A DNA stretch of 13,209 nucleotides from an uncultured Porphyromonadaceae bacterium (lineage in GTDB: Bacteria > Bacteroidota > Bacteroidia > Bacteroidales > Muribaculaceae). How positions within the stretch are numbered: the stretch's first letter is position 1; every line of letters begins with the position of its first letter. Location: positions 1-13,209 of the forward strand of contig URQP01000077.1 of NCBI GenBank assembly GCA_900550025.1, given 5' to 3'. The translations under genes were made by a program, and so were the position numbers. This document shows positions 6,456 to 12,868 of the stretch, in pieces. Below the pieces are notes generated by a model that saw only the letters and a program-made list of their open reading frames with translations, was not told where the DNA came from and searched no databases.

Positions 6456-7682
6456 ATGGATATGAGAAAATTTTACGCGCTTTTCTGTATGGCAGCCGGA
6501 GGGATGGCAATTGCAACTGCCATCACACCTGTACACAACAAGGTTTTTGAGTATGTTCCCGCACCGGGACAATTCATCAATATGCTGCCGGAATGGGAAG
6601 AAGGCGACGATGCCGCCGCAATGGCGGAAAAAGCGTATTATTATACGGCAGAAGACGGTGCCATGATTTCGCTCGGCGCATGGGGCGGATATATCACTGT
6701 AGGATTCGAGACTACAATCGTTAATGCAGATGGCAAACGCGACATATACATAGAGGGTAACGCTTTTGGTGCGGAAGGCGGCGTTTCCACCTTCGCTACT
6801 GGCGGTAGCAGCGAGCCGGGAGTGGTGATGGTGGCATACGATATTAATGATAACGGAATGCCTGACGATAACGAATGGTTCGAAATAGCCGGAAGCGAAT
6901 ACAGCAACTCTATTCATAATTATGAGATTACATACTACCGCCCGGCAACAGATGACGAAGACATACGTTGGACCGACGACCAAGGAAATTCGGGATATGT
7001 ATTTAAAAATCAATTTCATATGCAATCATATTGGCCACAATGGTTGAACGATTGTGAAACCCTTACGTTCAAAGGCTCCCGCTTGCCTGATAATGGGAAA
7101 AATCAAGGCGATTCCGATAGCCCTTACTATGTACTCACTCCTTTCGATTGGGGGTATGCCGACAATTTGCCGAATATAGATGGCGATGAATACAATGACG
7201 GCGCAAAAATCGACATTGACTGGGCTGTAGATTCCAAGGGTAATTCTGTCAAACTTCCGGGAGTGGATTTCATAAGAATATATACAGGTGTCAATCAGGC
7301 AAACGGCTGGATTGGCGAGAACAGTACGGAAGTATGCCGCGTGATGAACGCGCATACAGTTGACGGACGCGATGGAGACGTTGACGAATCCCTAAAGATT
7401 GACCAGCAGGTACTTGCGGATTTTCTTGCCAAGTATCCAAACGGTAATGCTTCAGTCTCAGAAATCAGCAATGACAATGTAAGAATATGTGTTGACCGTT
7501 CAGGAATGGTACATTTCTCACTCAACCAACCCGCCGTTGTTCAGATTTTTGACCAAACAGGCCGTTTGTGCCATTTTTCGGAACAAGCAGAAGGCGAATG
7601 TTCTGTAAGTCTTGCCGGTTACCCTTCGGGCCTTTATATAGTGAAGGCCGGAAGTGCGGTGCAAAAAATATTGAAGAAATAA
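6456..7682 (+). CDS. T9SS-exported cell-surface protein of the B12 locus
   Basis: A 408-residue secreted protein. The signal peptide spans about 1-22, with a second in-frame ATG at 6462 that gives a tighter MRKFYALF start. The mature part opens with FEYVPAPGQFINMLPEWEEGDD (about 31-52), a motif I associate with cell-surface proteins next to BtuG genes in Bacteroidetes. An acidic loop DINDNGMPDDNEWFEIAGSEY (129-149) resembles a calcium-binding loop leading into a conserved strand; later parts are Asp-rich and probably beta. Residues about 338-408 form a T9SS type A sorting tail: FDQTGR, then YPSGLYIVKAG and a basic KKILKK-like end, here QKILKK. So it should cross the outer membrane by T9SS, unlike its lipoprotein neighbour BtuG. 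Role in corrinoid capture is inferred from the operon; a relation to BtuH is possible but I cannot confirm it. It starts 3 bases after the btuG stop. Confidence 0.75.
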   Translation: MDMRKFYALFCMAAGGMAIATAITPVHNKVFEYVPAPGQFINMLPEWEEGDDAAAMAEKAYYYTAEDGAMISLGAWGGYITVGFETTIVNADGKRDIYIEGNAFGAEGGVSTFATGGSSEPGVVMVAYDINDNGMPDDNEWFEIAGSEYSNSIHNYEITYYRPATDDEDIRWTDDQGNSGYVFKNQFHMQSYWPQWLNDCETLTFKGSRLPDNGKNQGDSDSPYYVLTPFDWGYADNLPNIDGDEYNDGAKIDIDWAVDSKGNSVKLPGVDFIRIYTGVNQANGWIGENSTEVCRVMNAHTVDGRDGDVDESLKIDQQVLADFLAKYPNGNASVSEISNDNVRICVDRSGMVHFSLNQPAVVQIFDQTGRLCHFSEQAEGECSVSLAGYPSGLYIVKAGSAVQKILKK

Positions 7683-7714
7683 CATAAAAACCGCTGCCAT
7701 AGGGCGGCTGATAT

Positions 7715-7875
7715 ACGGACAGGTTCCGGAGCAATCCGGATGAAAAGGGAAACAGGTGCGAATCCTGTACAGTCCCGCTGCTGTAACTCCGTAGATTTGA
7801 CCGATACAAAAGTCACTGGGCGGTATGCCCGGGAAGGCGTGTCGGTCGGGAGAAGTCAGAAGACCTGCCTGCCGT
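7715..7875 (+). promoter_or_regulatory. Cobalamin riboswitch 2, canonical form
   Basis: All hallmark elements are present in order. TCCGGA-GCAA-TCCGGA (7725-7740) is a hairpin with a GNRA loop. GGGAAACAGGTGCGAATCCTGT (7747-7768) with TCCCGCTGCTGTAACTCC (7773-7790) forms P3/P4. AGTCACTGGG (7811-7820) is the B12 box; CCGGGAAGGC follows; and GTCAGAAGACCTGCCTGCC closes the fold. ACGGACAGG (7715-7723) pairs with CCTGCCGT (7868-7875) with one bulged A as P1. The aptamer begins 32 bases after the upstream stop codon, and I see no TAnnTTTG promoter between them. Confidence 0.95.
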
Positions 7876-7937
7876 TTGTCCTTTTGGTGCTTACGATGGA
7901 TAAGCCGGACAGAATTTGTATTCCTTTATGGGGTTAG

Positions 7938-8012
7938 TCTGTTTTTATTTCCATTGTAAGTTGCCAAATGTACGGAATGACTATTTGTTAACTTATTTAA
8001 AATAAAAACAGA
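7938..8012 (+). promoter_or_regulatory. Expression platform of riboswitch 2
   Basis: TCTGTTTTTATTT (7938-7950) is the exact complement of AAATAAAAACAGA (8000-8012), 13 pairs, and the right arm ends one base before the ATG at 8014. Pairing would bury the ribosome landing site of the 750-residue gene. The left arm also contains the U-run of a possible small terminator (ACAGA at 7909-7913 with TCTGT at 7938-7942), so competing structures are conceivable. Confidence 0.55.
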
Positions 8013-8013
8013 G

Positions 8014-10266
8014 ATGAAAAAATTAAAGTACTTTTTAGCTACGGCGTTGCTCTCCGCATTCGGAGCGAATGCCGATGTAGTGACAATCCAAGGCATTCCT
8101 GTGGAAGGAAAGCTTGCAGAGTCCGCCCGCAAATTGATGCGGGAAGGTGCAGCTTCCGATGCGGCACAAGAATTCAGTTTCTCCGATATAAAATTCTGGG
8201 TCGGAGAAGGCGCAAACGAAGCCGCCTTGGTGCTGCAGTGGAACGTTGACGGTGAAGAATCAGCTTTGGTTTGGGGATACCGTTTCGACGGGTCTGCCAC
8301 AGGCTACCAGATGCTGGAAGATATTGTAAAGGCTGATGACCGATTGTATATGGTTGCCAGCAATGGGCCATTCGGAAAAGCCTTACAAGGCATAGGTTAT
8401 GATGCTGACGGTGATGGCGACATTGCCTTGCTTAATAGCTCGGGCGAAGAGCGGCAGCTTGATGACACCGGAATATTGATTGCGAGTGGAACATTTACAG
8501 CAAAAGATGCTGATGACTTTTTCAAATGCGGGTTTACGACGTCTGGCTATTGGGCTTATTTTCTTGAAGAGTCAGGCACATTGCCTCCTACTCAATATGC
8601 AAAAACGGGAGCGAGTGGCCGCATATTGGAAAACGGAAGTGTGGACGGCTGGACGTTCAGCGACGGCTCTGCACAATGGAAACCTTTGCAGGCTGCCGAA
8701 GAGCCGGCACCAGCGATAGTGTATCCGGAAGAATATTCCAACGGATTCTTTATCATTAATGAAGATTGGTTCGGACACAGGAACGGCTCCGTAAACTGGG
8801 TGGCTGCCGACGGCACTGTTTATTACGACGTGGAAGCTGTTGCCAACGGTCTTGACACGTCTGCTTCGGAAACCGTGCTTGGAATCACAACCCAGTTCGG
8901 GCAGATTTATGGCGACAGTTTCTTTATTTCTTCGAAACAAGGTACCCGTTTTGTCGTGCTTGATGCCAAAACATTAGAGCAGAAAGCCTCTTTCGATGTA
9001 ACCGGAGCTGGAGATGGCAGAGACATATGTGCTGTTTCAACCGACAAAGTGTATGTTGGAGGCTCTAATGGCATAATTATATACAATACGGCAGACGATA
9101 CTTTCGGCAATCATATAGAAGGGCTTTCTGGCAATCAAATTGGTATGATTGTGAGGGTTGGTAAATATGTATTTGCTGTAGAACAAAAAGTTGGAATAAG
9201 GGTTGTCGATCCGGAACAGGATAAAGTTATTACAACTATTGAGAACAGCAGTGTACAAGGACTTACCGTCACGAAAGATGGATATATCTGGTGTACCTTG
9301 CCGTCTTCGAAAAGCCTGCTGCGTATAAATCCGATATCTTTAGAAACTGAAATTATTAGTATAGATACTCAGATTGTGAGTACATGGGGCGCTTACCGTC
9401 CTGATTATGTATGTTCAAGCTATGCGGAAAACGCCTTATTTGTAGCAGGTGGTTCAAGCTTTTCTCCAAAATCCATCAATAAATTCAATATTGATGACAA
9501 AGGTAACTTGACAAAAGACGAGACATTTAATTTTTCCATTCCTGAAGAATATTCAAGTATGTTCTTCTATGGCTCCCCGAGGGTAAACCCGACAACAGGC
9601 GACCTGATAATCACAGGGACAATGTCGTACAGCGGCCCGTTTGAATTGCTTTATATAAATCCGCAGACAGGGGAAATAAAGAAAATAACCGAACTGGCAA
9701 GCTCCGACGGCTCGACCCGTTATTGGTTTCCGTCTGTCCCAGTTATGTCGGACGATGCCGCTCCGGTAATCAATCTGGACGATGTTTCGTTTGACAGTGA
9801 CGAAAGCCTTGTAATTCCTGTCACGGAGTTTGTAAGCGATGCAGACAATTTAGCCGTACTGTCGGTTATAGAAGCATCTGTCGACGACACAGACATAGCT
9901 TCCGTAACATACGATGGCTTAAAACTTACCGTAACGCCTCTTTCCTTAGGAAATACGACATTAAACCTGACCGTAAACTCAAACGGCAAAGTTGCTGAAA
10001 AAGCAGTGCCGGTAACTGTTTCAATGCCTGCTTCTGTGGAAAAGAAATATTCCGACAATATAAATGCATATGTCAAAGACAATGTGCTGCGAATCGAAGG
10101 GGCACAATGCGGTATCGCCGTAATATACGATATATCAGGTATGGTAGAGGCATCGTTTGATTTGTCAGAAAATACGATTTATAATCTTGACGGATTGCAA
10201 CAAGGAGCGTATATCGTAAAAATAGAAACAGGAAATTCAATTATAACAAAGAAAATTGTGAAATAA
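8014..10266 (+). CDS. Multidomain surface protein with BtuG-like propeller and T9SS tail
   Basis: A 750-residue secreted protein under its own cobalamin riboswitch. Domains: signal peptide 1-20; an N-terminal beta domain about 52-225 with FSFSDIKFWVGEG, ALVWGYRFDG, a DADGDGD acidic loop at 130-136 and a closing WTFSDGSAQWKP (213-224); a propeller of the DUF5074/BtuG kind about 240-580 (GFFIINEDWFGHRNGSVNW, VYVGGSNGIIIYN, GLTVTKDGYIWCTLPSSKSLLRINP, PRVNPTTGDLIITG); an Ig-like or cadherin-like beta-sandwich about 585-670; and a T9SS type A tail about 680-750 (YDISGM, LQQGAYIVKIETG, ending KKIVK). No lipobox, so attachment should be through T9SS. A corrinoid ligand is strongly suggested by the riboswitch and propeller, but no binding residue can be named. 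The signal peptide fixes the start. A strong terminator follows 50 bases after the stop. Confidence 0.82.
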   Translation: MKKLKYFLATALLSAFGANADVVTIQGIPVEGKLAESARKLMREGAASDAAQEFSFSDIKFWVGEGANEAALVLQWNVDGEESALVWGYRFDGSATGYQMLEDIVKADDRLYMVASNGPFGKALQGIGYDADGDGDIALLNSSGEERQLDDTGILIASGTFTAKDADDFFKCGFTTSGYWAYFLEESGTLPPTQYAKTGASGRILENGSVDGWTFSDGSAQWKPLQAAEEPAPAIVYPEEYSNGFFIINEDWFGHRNGSVNWVAADGTVYYDVEAVANGLDTSASETVLGITTQFGQIYGDSFFISSKQGTRFVVLDAKTLEQKASFDVTGAGDGRDICAVSTDKVYVGGSNGIIIYNTADDTFGNHIEGLSGNQIGMIVRVGKYVFAVEQKVGIRVVDPEQDKVITTIENSSVQGLTVTKDGYIWCTLPSSKSLLRINPISLETEIISIDTQIVSTWGAYRPDYVCSSYAENALFVAGGSSFSPKSINKFNIDDKGNLTKDETFNFSIPEEYSSMFFYGSPRVNPTTGDLIITGTMSYSGPFELLYINPQTGEIKKITELASSDGSTRYWFPSVPVMSDDAAPVINLDDVSFDSDESLVIPVTEFVSDADNLAVLSVIEASVDDTDIASVTYDGLKLTVTPLSLGNTTLNLTVNSNGKVAEKAVPVTVSMPASVEKKYSDNINAYVKDNVLRIEGAQCGIAVIYDISGMVEASFDLSENTIYNLDGLQQGAYIVKIETGNSIITKKIVK

Positions 10267-10315
10267 TGATGAGTTATATTGTTAGGTTGTAATTATCGAA
10301 ACTATCGATAGACGG

Positions 10316-10348
10316 AAGAGGACCACCTGTGAAGGCAGTCCTCTTTTT
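10316..10348 (+). terminator. Intrinsic terminator of the B12 locus
   Basis: AAGAGGAC (10316-10323) pairs with GTCCTCTT (10338-10345); an inner CCT-GTGA-AGG stem caps it; the run TTTTTCTTC follows. It stands between convergent genes. On the minus strand the stem is not followed by a U-run, so it works mainly for rightward transcription. Confidence 0.88.
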
Positions 10349-10396
10349 CTTCGTCACCAAGTTGCCATCTGTACGGACATCAAGGCAATCACCTGT

Positions 10397-11104
10397 CTAC
10401 AAATAACGTTCTATCTCTTTAAGAGAGACTACTGTAAGATCGGCCGCTTCGGGATTGGCGACAGAGCCTGTACGGTCAAAGAATATTGTTTGCCAACCGG
10501 CATTCTTCGCCCCCAATATGTCGGCATCGTAATTATCTCCTATCATAACCGTAGTAGACGCTTCCCCGCCAACGGCATCCAACGCATAATCAAACAATCG
10601 GCGGTCAGGTTTTGTCACGTTTATATCATCCGAAAGAATCAACCTGTCTATATACTTGTCAAGTTTGCCAGAACGCAATTTCCGGTATTGCAGGTTCTCG
10701 AATCCGTTGCTAAGCACATACACAGGCCCGCGCTTATGCAAATGCTCAAGAAGATGATGTGCTCCGTCGACCACCTTGTCGCAGAGAACTATCGTTTCAA
10801 GATAATCATTATTGAAACGCATCGGAATATCCTTATCTTTAATTTCTATCCCGCATTCATCAAAAGCCACACGGAAACGCTCCGAAATGAGAAATTCTTT
10901 CGGAATCTTGCCGTGATGATAAAGCGTCCATAATTCAGCATTATGCCGGAGATAGCATTCAATGAACCTTTCATACGGACATTGGCTGTCCAAACCATAT
11001 TGCGCATACACCTTGCGCATCGCCACTTTGGAATTTGCCGTGAAATCCCAAATGGTATCGTCCAAATCTATGAAAACAGTCTTTATATTGTCAAAGCAAG
11101 CCAT
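10397..11104 (-). CDS. yjjG: HAD-family phosphatase, YjjG-like nucleotidase
   Basis: This 235-residue protein carries all haloacid dehalogenase motifs: FIDLDDTIWDF with nucleophile Asp13 and acid Asp15; YVLSNGF with Ser132; VTKPD with Lys165; and MIGDNYDADILGAKNAGW with Asp190 and Asp195. A helical cap lies at about 20-100. The DLDDT(I/L)WDF start and the FENLQYRKLR segment are typical of the noncanonical pyrimidine nucleotidase YjjG group, which dephosphorylates damaged nucleotides; close HAD relatives have other sugar-phosphate substrates, so substrate is inferred. The ATG at 11104 is one base after the TAA of the upstream transporter gene (TAATATG), with GGAGG inside that gene's end, so translation is coupled. 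A longer in-frame reading to 11161 overlaps the transporter and is rejected. It is the second gene of a two-gene leftward operon. Confidence 0.85.
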   Translation of the reverse strand: MACFDNIKTVFIDLDDTIWDFTANSKVAMRKVYAQYGLDSQCPYERFIECYLRHNAELWTLYHHGKIPKEFLISERFRVAFDECGIEIKDKDIPMRFNNDYLETIVLCDKVVDGAHHLLEHLHKRGPVYVLSNGFENLQYRKLRSGKLDKYIDRLILSDDINVTKPDRRLFDYALDAVGGEASTTVMIGDNYDADILGAKNAGWQTIFFDRTGSVANPEAADLTVVSLKEIERYL

Positions 11105-11105
11105 A

Positions 11106-11786
11106 TTAGAAATCAAAAATCCTCCACCATTTATACGACACTTTATAATCATACACATCAAGCTCTTCCTTCCGCTTCAGATAGCGCACCACACGCACAG
11201 TGAGCGGAAGCACGACAATCTCGTATGCGGTTTTCATTCCTGCCTGAGTGCAAATCAATGCAACCAACGTCGTATTTGGCAACACTCCATAAAACGCTAT
11301 CGGGAAAAACACCAAGGAATCCACAGTCTCGCCAAACAAAGTAGAAGCCACAGCCCTCAATGAGAAATTGCGCCCATGCTGCCCCAACTTCATTTTGCTC
11401 ATCACGTAAGCGTTGACCATCGAGCCGCATATCATAGCGACGAAACTTGCCATCAAGATTCTTGCCGAACTGCCGAATGTCGCAACAAAAGCGTCCTGCC
11501 CCTGCCACGACACATCAGCTGGCAACGCTATGGCTATATGGATAAGAATCACAGAAAGCAAATTCATAAAAAATCCCAGCCAAATGGTCAGCCGCGCAAG
11601 ACGGAATCCATAAACCTCTACAATACAATCATTGATGATATACGACATAGGGAACACAATCAGTCCACCCGTAGCCGTCATAAATCCCAAATCAACGATT
11701 TTAACCTCCAAAATATTGGCTAAAATCAAAAAGACACTGAAGCTTACTGCAAGCAGCAAAAAAGTAAAGCTGAATTTTCTATTCAT
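11106..11786 (-). CDS. yhhQ: Queuosine precursor transporter, YhhQ/DUF165 family
   Basis: This 226-residue inner-membrane protein has about six hydrophobic helices (near 8-24, 36-52, 64-88, 105-127, 148-170 and 173-200). YhhQ-family proteins take up preQ0 or preQ1 for tRNA queuosine synthesis and are about this size. Diagnostic segments are NDCIVEVYGF (52-61), matching the D..TE.YG signature in helix 2, and FGETVDSLVFFPIAFYG (151-167), matching the late G...D...FF.IAF.G signature. A basic C-terminal tail follows. The leader of this gene has a preQ1-riboswitch fold and a strong promoter, which supports the substrate assignment independently. The downstream HAD gene starts one base after its stop. 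The initiating ATG at 11786 lies 5 bases after the riboswitch tail. Confidence 0.9.
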   Translation of the reverse strand: MNRKFSFTFLLLAVSFSVFLILANILEVKIVDLGFMTATGGLIVFPMSYIINDCIVEVYGFRLARLTIWLGFFMNLLSVILIHIAIALPADVSWQGQDAFVATFGSSARILMASFVAMICGSMVNAYVMSKMKLGQHGRNFSLRAVASTLFGETVDSLVFFPIAFYGVLPNTTLVALICTQAGMKTAYEIVVLPLTVRVVRYLKRKEELDVYDYKVSYKWWRIFDF

Positions 11787-11791
11787 CGTTT

Positions 11792-11821
11792 CTTGTTTTT
11801 TAAGTGGTTACCAAGCACACT
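11792..11821 (-). promoter_or_regulatory. Candidate class I (type II) preQ1 riboswitch
   Basis: Read on the minus strand from 11821: AGTG (P1), TG, CTTG (P2), GTAAC, CACT (P1'), TAAAAAA, CAAG (P2'). P1 and P2 are both exact four-pair stems and interlock as an H-type pseudoknot. The bases contacting the ligand in the known Thermoanaerobacter type II structure have counterparts: U after P1, the G-U-A-A-C run before P1' (its C is the preQ1-pairing base), and A-C at the tail entry. The A-rich tail with CAAG leads into the start codon 5 bases later, as expected for translational control. The gene behind it is a queuosine-precursor transporter. P1 is only four pairs, which is short. Confidence 0.68.
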
Positions 11822-11831
11822 ATTCCGGCTG

Positions 11832-11862
11832 CAAAGTTACAAAATACAAGCGTCACCGGCAA
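11832..11862 (-). promoter_or_regulatory. Promoter of the yhhQ-HAD operon
   Basis: On the minus strand: TTG (11862-11860), exactly 20 bases, TAACTTTG (11839-11832). The expected transcript start, near 11825, is right at the 5' edge of the preQ1 pseudoknot. Confidence 0.8.
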
Positions 11863-11933
11863 TCTTAACGCTGAATAAGTCCGCTGACATTAATTTCATA
11901 CGATTTTATACCACCGATATTAAATGTTTTCCC

Positions 11934-11941
11934 TAAATTTG
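11934..11941 (+). promoter_or_regulatory. -7 element of the DUF3127 gene
   Basis: TAAATTTG is a full match to TAnnTTTG and lies 33 bases before the ATG at 11975. No clear TTG lies 20 bases upstream, so the -33 part is weak or absent. It is divergent from the yhhQ promoter about 70 bases away. Confidence 0.5.
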
Positions 11942-11974
11942 TAGACTAAAATGAACTATTTAATATTATCATAA

Positions 11975-12364
11975 ATGGAAGTAATTGGCAAAATAATCCA
12001 CGTGCTACCGCCGCAAAGCGGAACGTCACAAGCTGGAAACCAGTGGAAAAAACAAGAATATGTACTTGAGACAGAAGACGCATATCCTAAGAAAATATGC
12101 TTCGACTTCTTTGGAGACCGGGTAGACCAGTTCCCTCTGAAAATCAACGACCGAGTAAGGCTCAGCTTCGACATCGAAAGCCGTGAATACAACGGACGTT
12201 GGTACACAAACATACGCGGATGGAAAGCGGAACAAGTAGCAGACCAGACAATGCAGCAACCCTCACAGCCAGCACCTGCCTACCAGCAGCCGGCAGCGGC
12301 ACCCGCCCCCGCCCCGACTCCGGATTTCTTAGAGTCTGACTCGTCAGACGATCTTCCGTTCTAA
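11975..12364 (+). CDS. DUF3127 OB-fold-like protein with SSB-type tail
   Basis: This 129-residue protein begins with a DUF3127 domain (about 1-86): MEVIGKIIHVLPPQSG, WKKQEYVLETEDAYPKKICFDFFGD, INDRVRLSFDIESREYNGRWYTNIRGWK. The strand order and the final YNGRWYTNIRGW strand look like an OB fold, the fold of single-stranded DNA-binding proteins. A flexible Gln/Pro/Ala linker (about 92-117) follows, and the chain ends in SDSSDDLPF, very like the acidic DDIPF tip with which bacterial SSB recruits partner proteins. Nucleic-acid binding is therefore plausible but is inference; DUF3127 has no established role that I know. The gene is a single transcription unit with a hairpin after the stop. Its ATG follows a Bacteroidetes -7 element and lacks an evident Shine-Dalgarno. 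Confidence 0.88.
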   Translation: MEVIGKIIHVLPPQSGTSQAGNQWKKQEYVLETEDAYPKKICFDFFGDRVDQFPLKINDRVRLSFDIESREYNGRWYTNIRGWKAEQVADQTMQQPSQPAPAYQQPAAAPAPAPTPDFLESDSSDDLPF

Positions 12365-12383
12365 AAAACTTATATGGAAAATG

Positions 12384-12418
12384 TAAAGGCCGCTTCTCAT
12401 TCCGGGAAACGGCCTTTA
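12384..12418 (+). terminator. Hairpin after the DUF3127 gene
   Basis: TAAAGGCCG (12384-12392) pairs perfectly with CGGCCTTTA (12410-12418), a nine-pair stem starting 20 bases after the stop. The downstream U-run is poor (TCAATTTG), and the minus-strand side reads ACATTTTCC, so it may serve the convergent small gene as well. Confidence 0.65.
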
Positions 12419-12458
12419 TCAATTTGCCACAATATCCATTCAAACAAATCTATTATCA

Positions 12459-12680
12459 TTATTTTCTGTATGCTTTAGGATTATTAGAACAGTCAAACCA
12501 CCAATCACAAATATCATATTGATTTATTTTCTCATATAAATGAGGAATAGTATAATCCTCTTTGTCTTTAAGATATTTAATTTGTCTGACTACTTGCCTG
12601 ACTGCCCGCTTAATCAGTCTATTATACCATTTATGTCCTGTCTTGTCTTTGACAATCGGTTTCTTTCTGCTCCTGCTCAT
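12459..12680 (-). CDS. Small basic protein, MSRSRKK family, unknown function
   Basis: This 73-residue protein starts MSRSRKKPIVKD, has a strongly basic first half with a helix-like RLIKRAVRQVVRQIKYLKDKED stretch, and ends in an aromatic segment with DICDWWFD followed by a basic tail. I recall hypothetical proteins of this look (MSRSxKK start, a D-x-x-D-W motif near the end) from phages, plasmids and Gram-positive genomes, but no function. The charge pattern suits RNA or DNA binding (inference). I chose the ATG at 12680 because the family start MSRS lies there; a nine-residue extension to 12707 is hydrophobic and unlike the family. Upstream, within the putative 5' UTR, stands a long palindrome. 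The surrounding DNA is richer in A and T than the rest of the window, which hints at acquired DNA. Confidence 0.7.
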   Translation of the reverse strand: MSRSRKKPIVKDKTGHKWYNRLIKRAVRQVVRQIKYLKDKEDYTIPHLYEKINQYDICDWWFDCSNNPKAYRK

Positions 12681-12698
12681 AATTAAAATAATTAACCA

Positions 12699-12770
12699 CA
12701 ACTCCAAGCTAGCACTATTTTTGCTAATATGCTGTCTTTTAGCACAATAGTGCTTTTCAGCTTAGAGTTG
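12699..12770. repeat. 72-base imperfect palindrome
   Basis: CAACTCCAAGCT (12699-12710) pairs with AGCTTAGAGTTG (12759-12770), 11 of 12 positions. AGCACTATT (12711-12719) pairs with AATAGTGCT (12746-12754), all nine. GCTAA (12723-12727) pairs with TTAGC (12739-12743). A four-base bulge TTTC (12755-12758) interrupts the right arm only. It lies 19 bases before the minus-strand MSRS gene. It could be an mRNA hairpin, a protein-binding palindrome or a relic of a small mobile element. No U-run flanks either side, so it is not a plain terminator. Confidence 0.7.
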
Positions 12771-12844
12771 ATGGCATTAATAAATCAATTTACCTTCTTC
12801 GCAATTATATAAATCAACTATATCTTTTTAAAGGTAGATATTAT

Positions 12845-12852
12845 TATCTTTG
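12845..12852 (+). promoter_or_regulatory. -7 element of the leucine-rich peptide unit
   Basis: TATCTTTG, a full match to TAnnTTTG. The -33 region is T-rich (near 12822-12830) but has no TTG. The transcript would start near 12858, some 130 bases before the peptide ORF. Confidence 0.55.
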
Positions 12853-12868
12853 TGTTGCCAAACCTAAA

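Noticed and set aside
6336..7025. Open 229-codon frame on the minus strand over btuG and the next gene
   Set aside because: It is antisense to two well-supported genes, has no domain, and its residues (many His, Cys, Ile) mirror the opposite strand's codon use.
7691..7707. Hairpin CCGC..GCGG after the third B12-locus gene as a terminator
   Set aside because: No U-run follows and it leads directly into the aptamer; it is more likely a local RNA stem.
11105..11161. N-terminal extension of the HAD protein
   Set aside because: It overlaps the transporter gene; HAD motif I requires only the start at 11104, directly after the transporter stop.
12696..12773. Palindrome as an integron attC site
   Set aside because: The one-sided bulge is suggestive, but the ends (CCACAAC and GTTGATG) do not fit RYYYAAC and GTTRRRY, and no integrase is in view.
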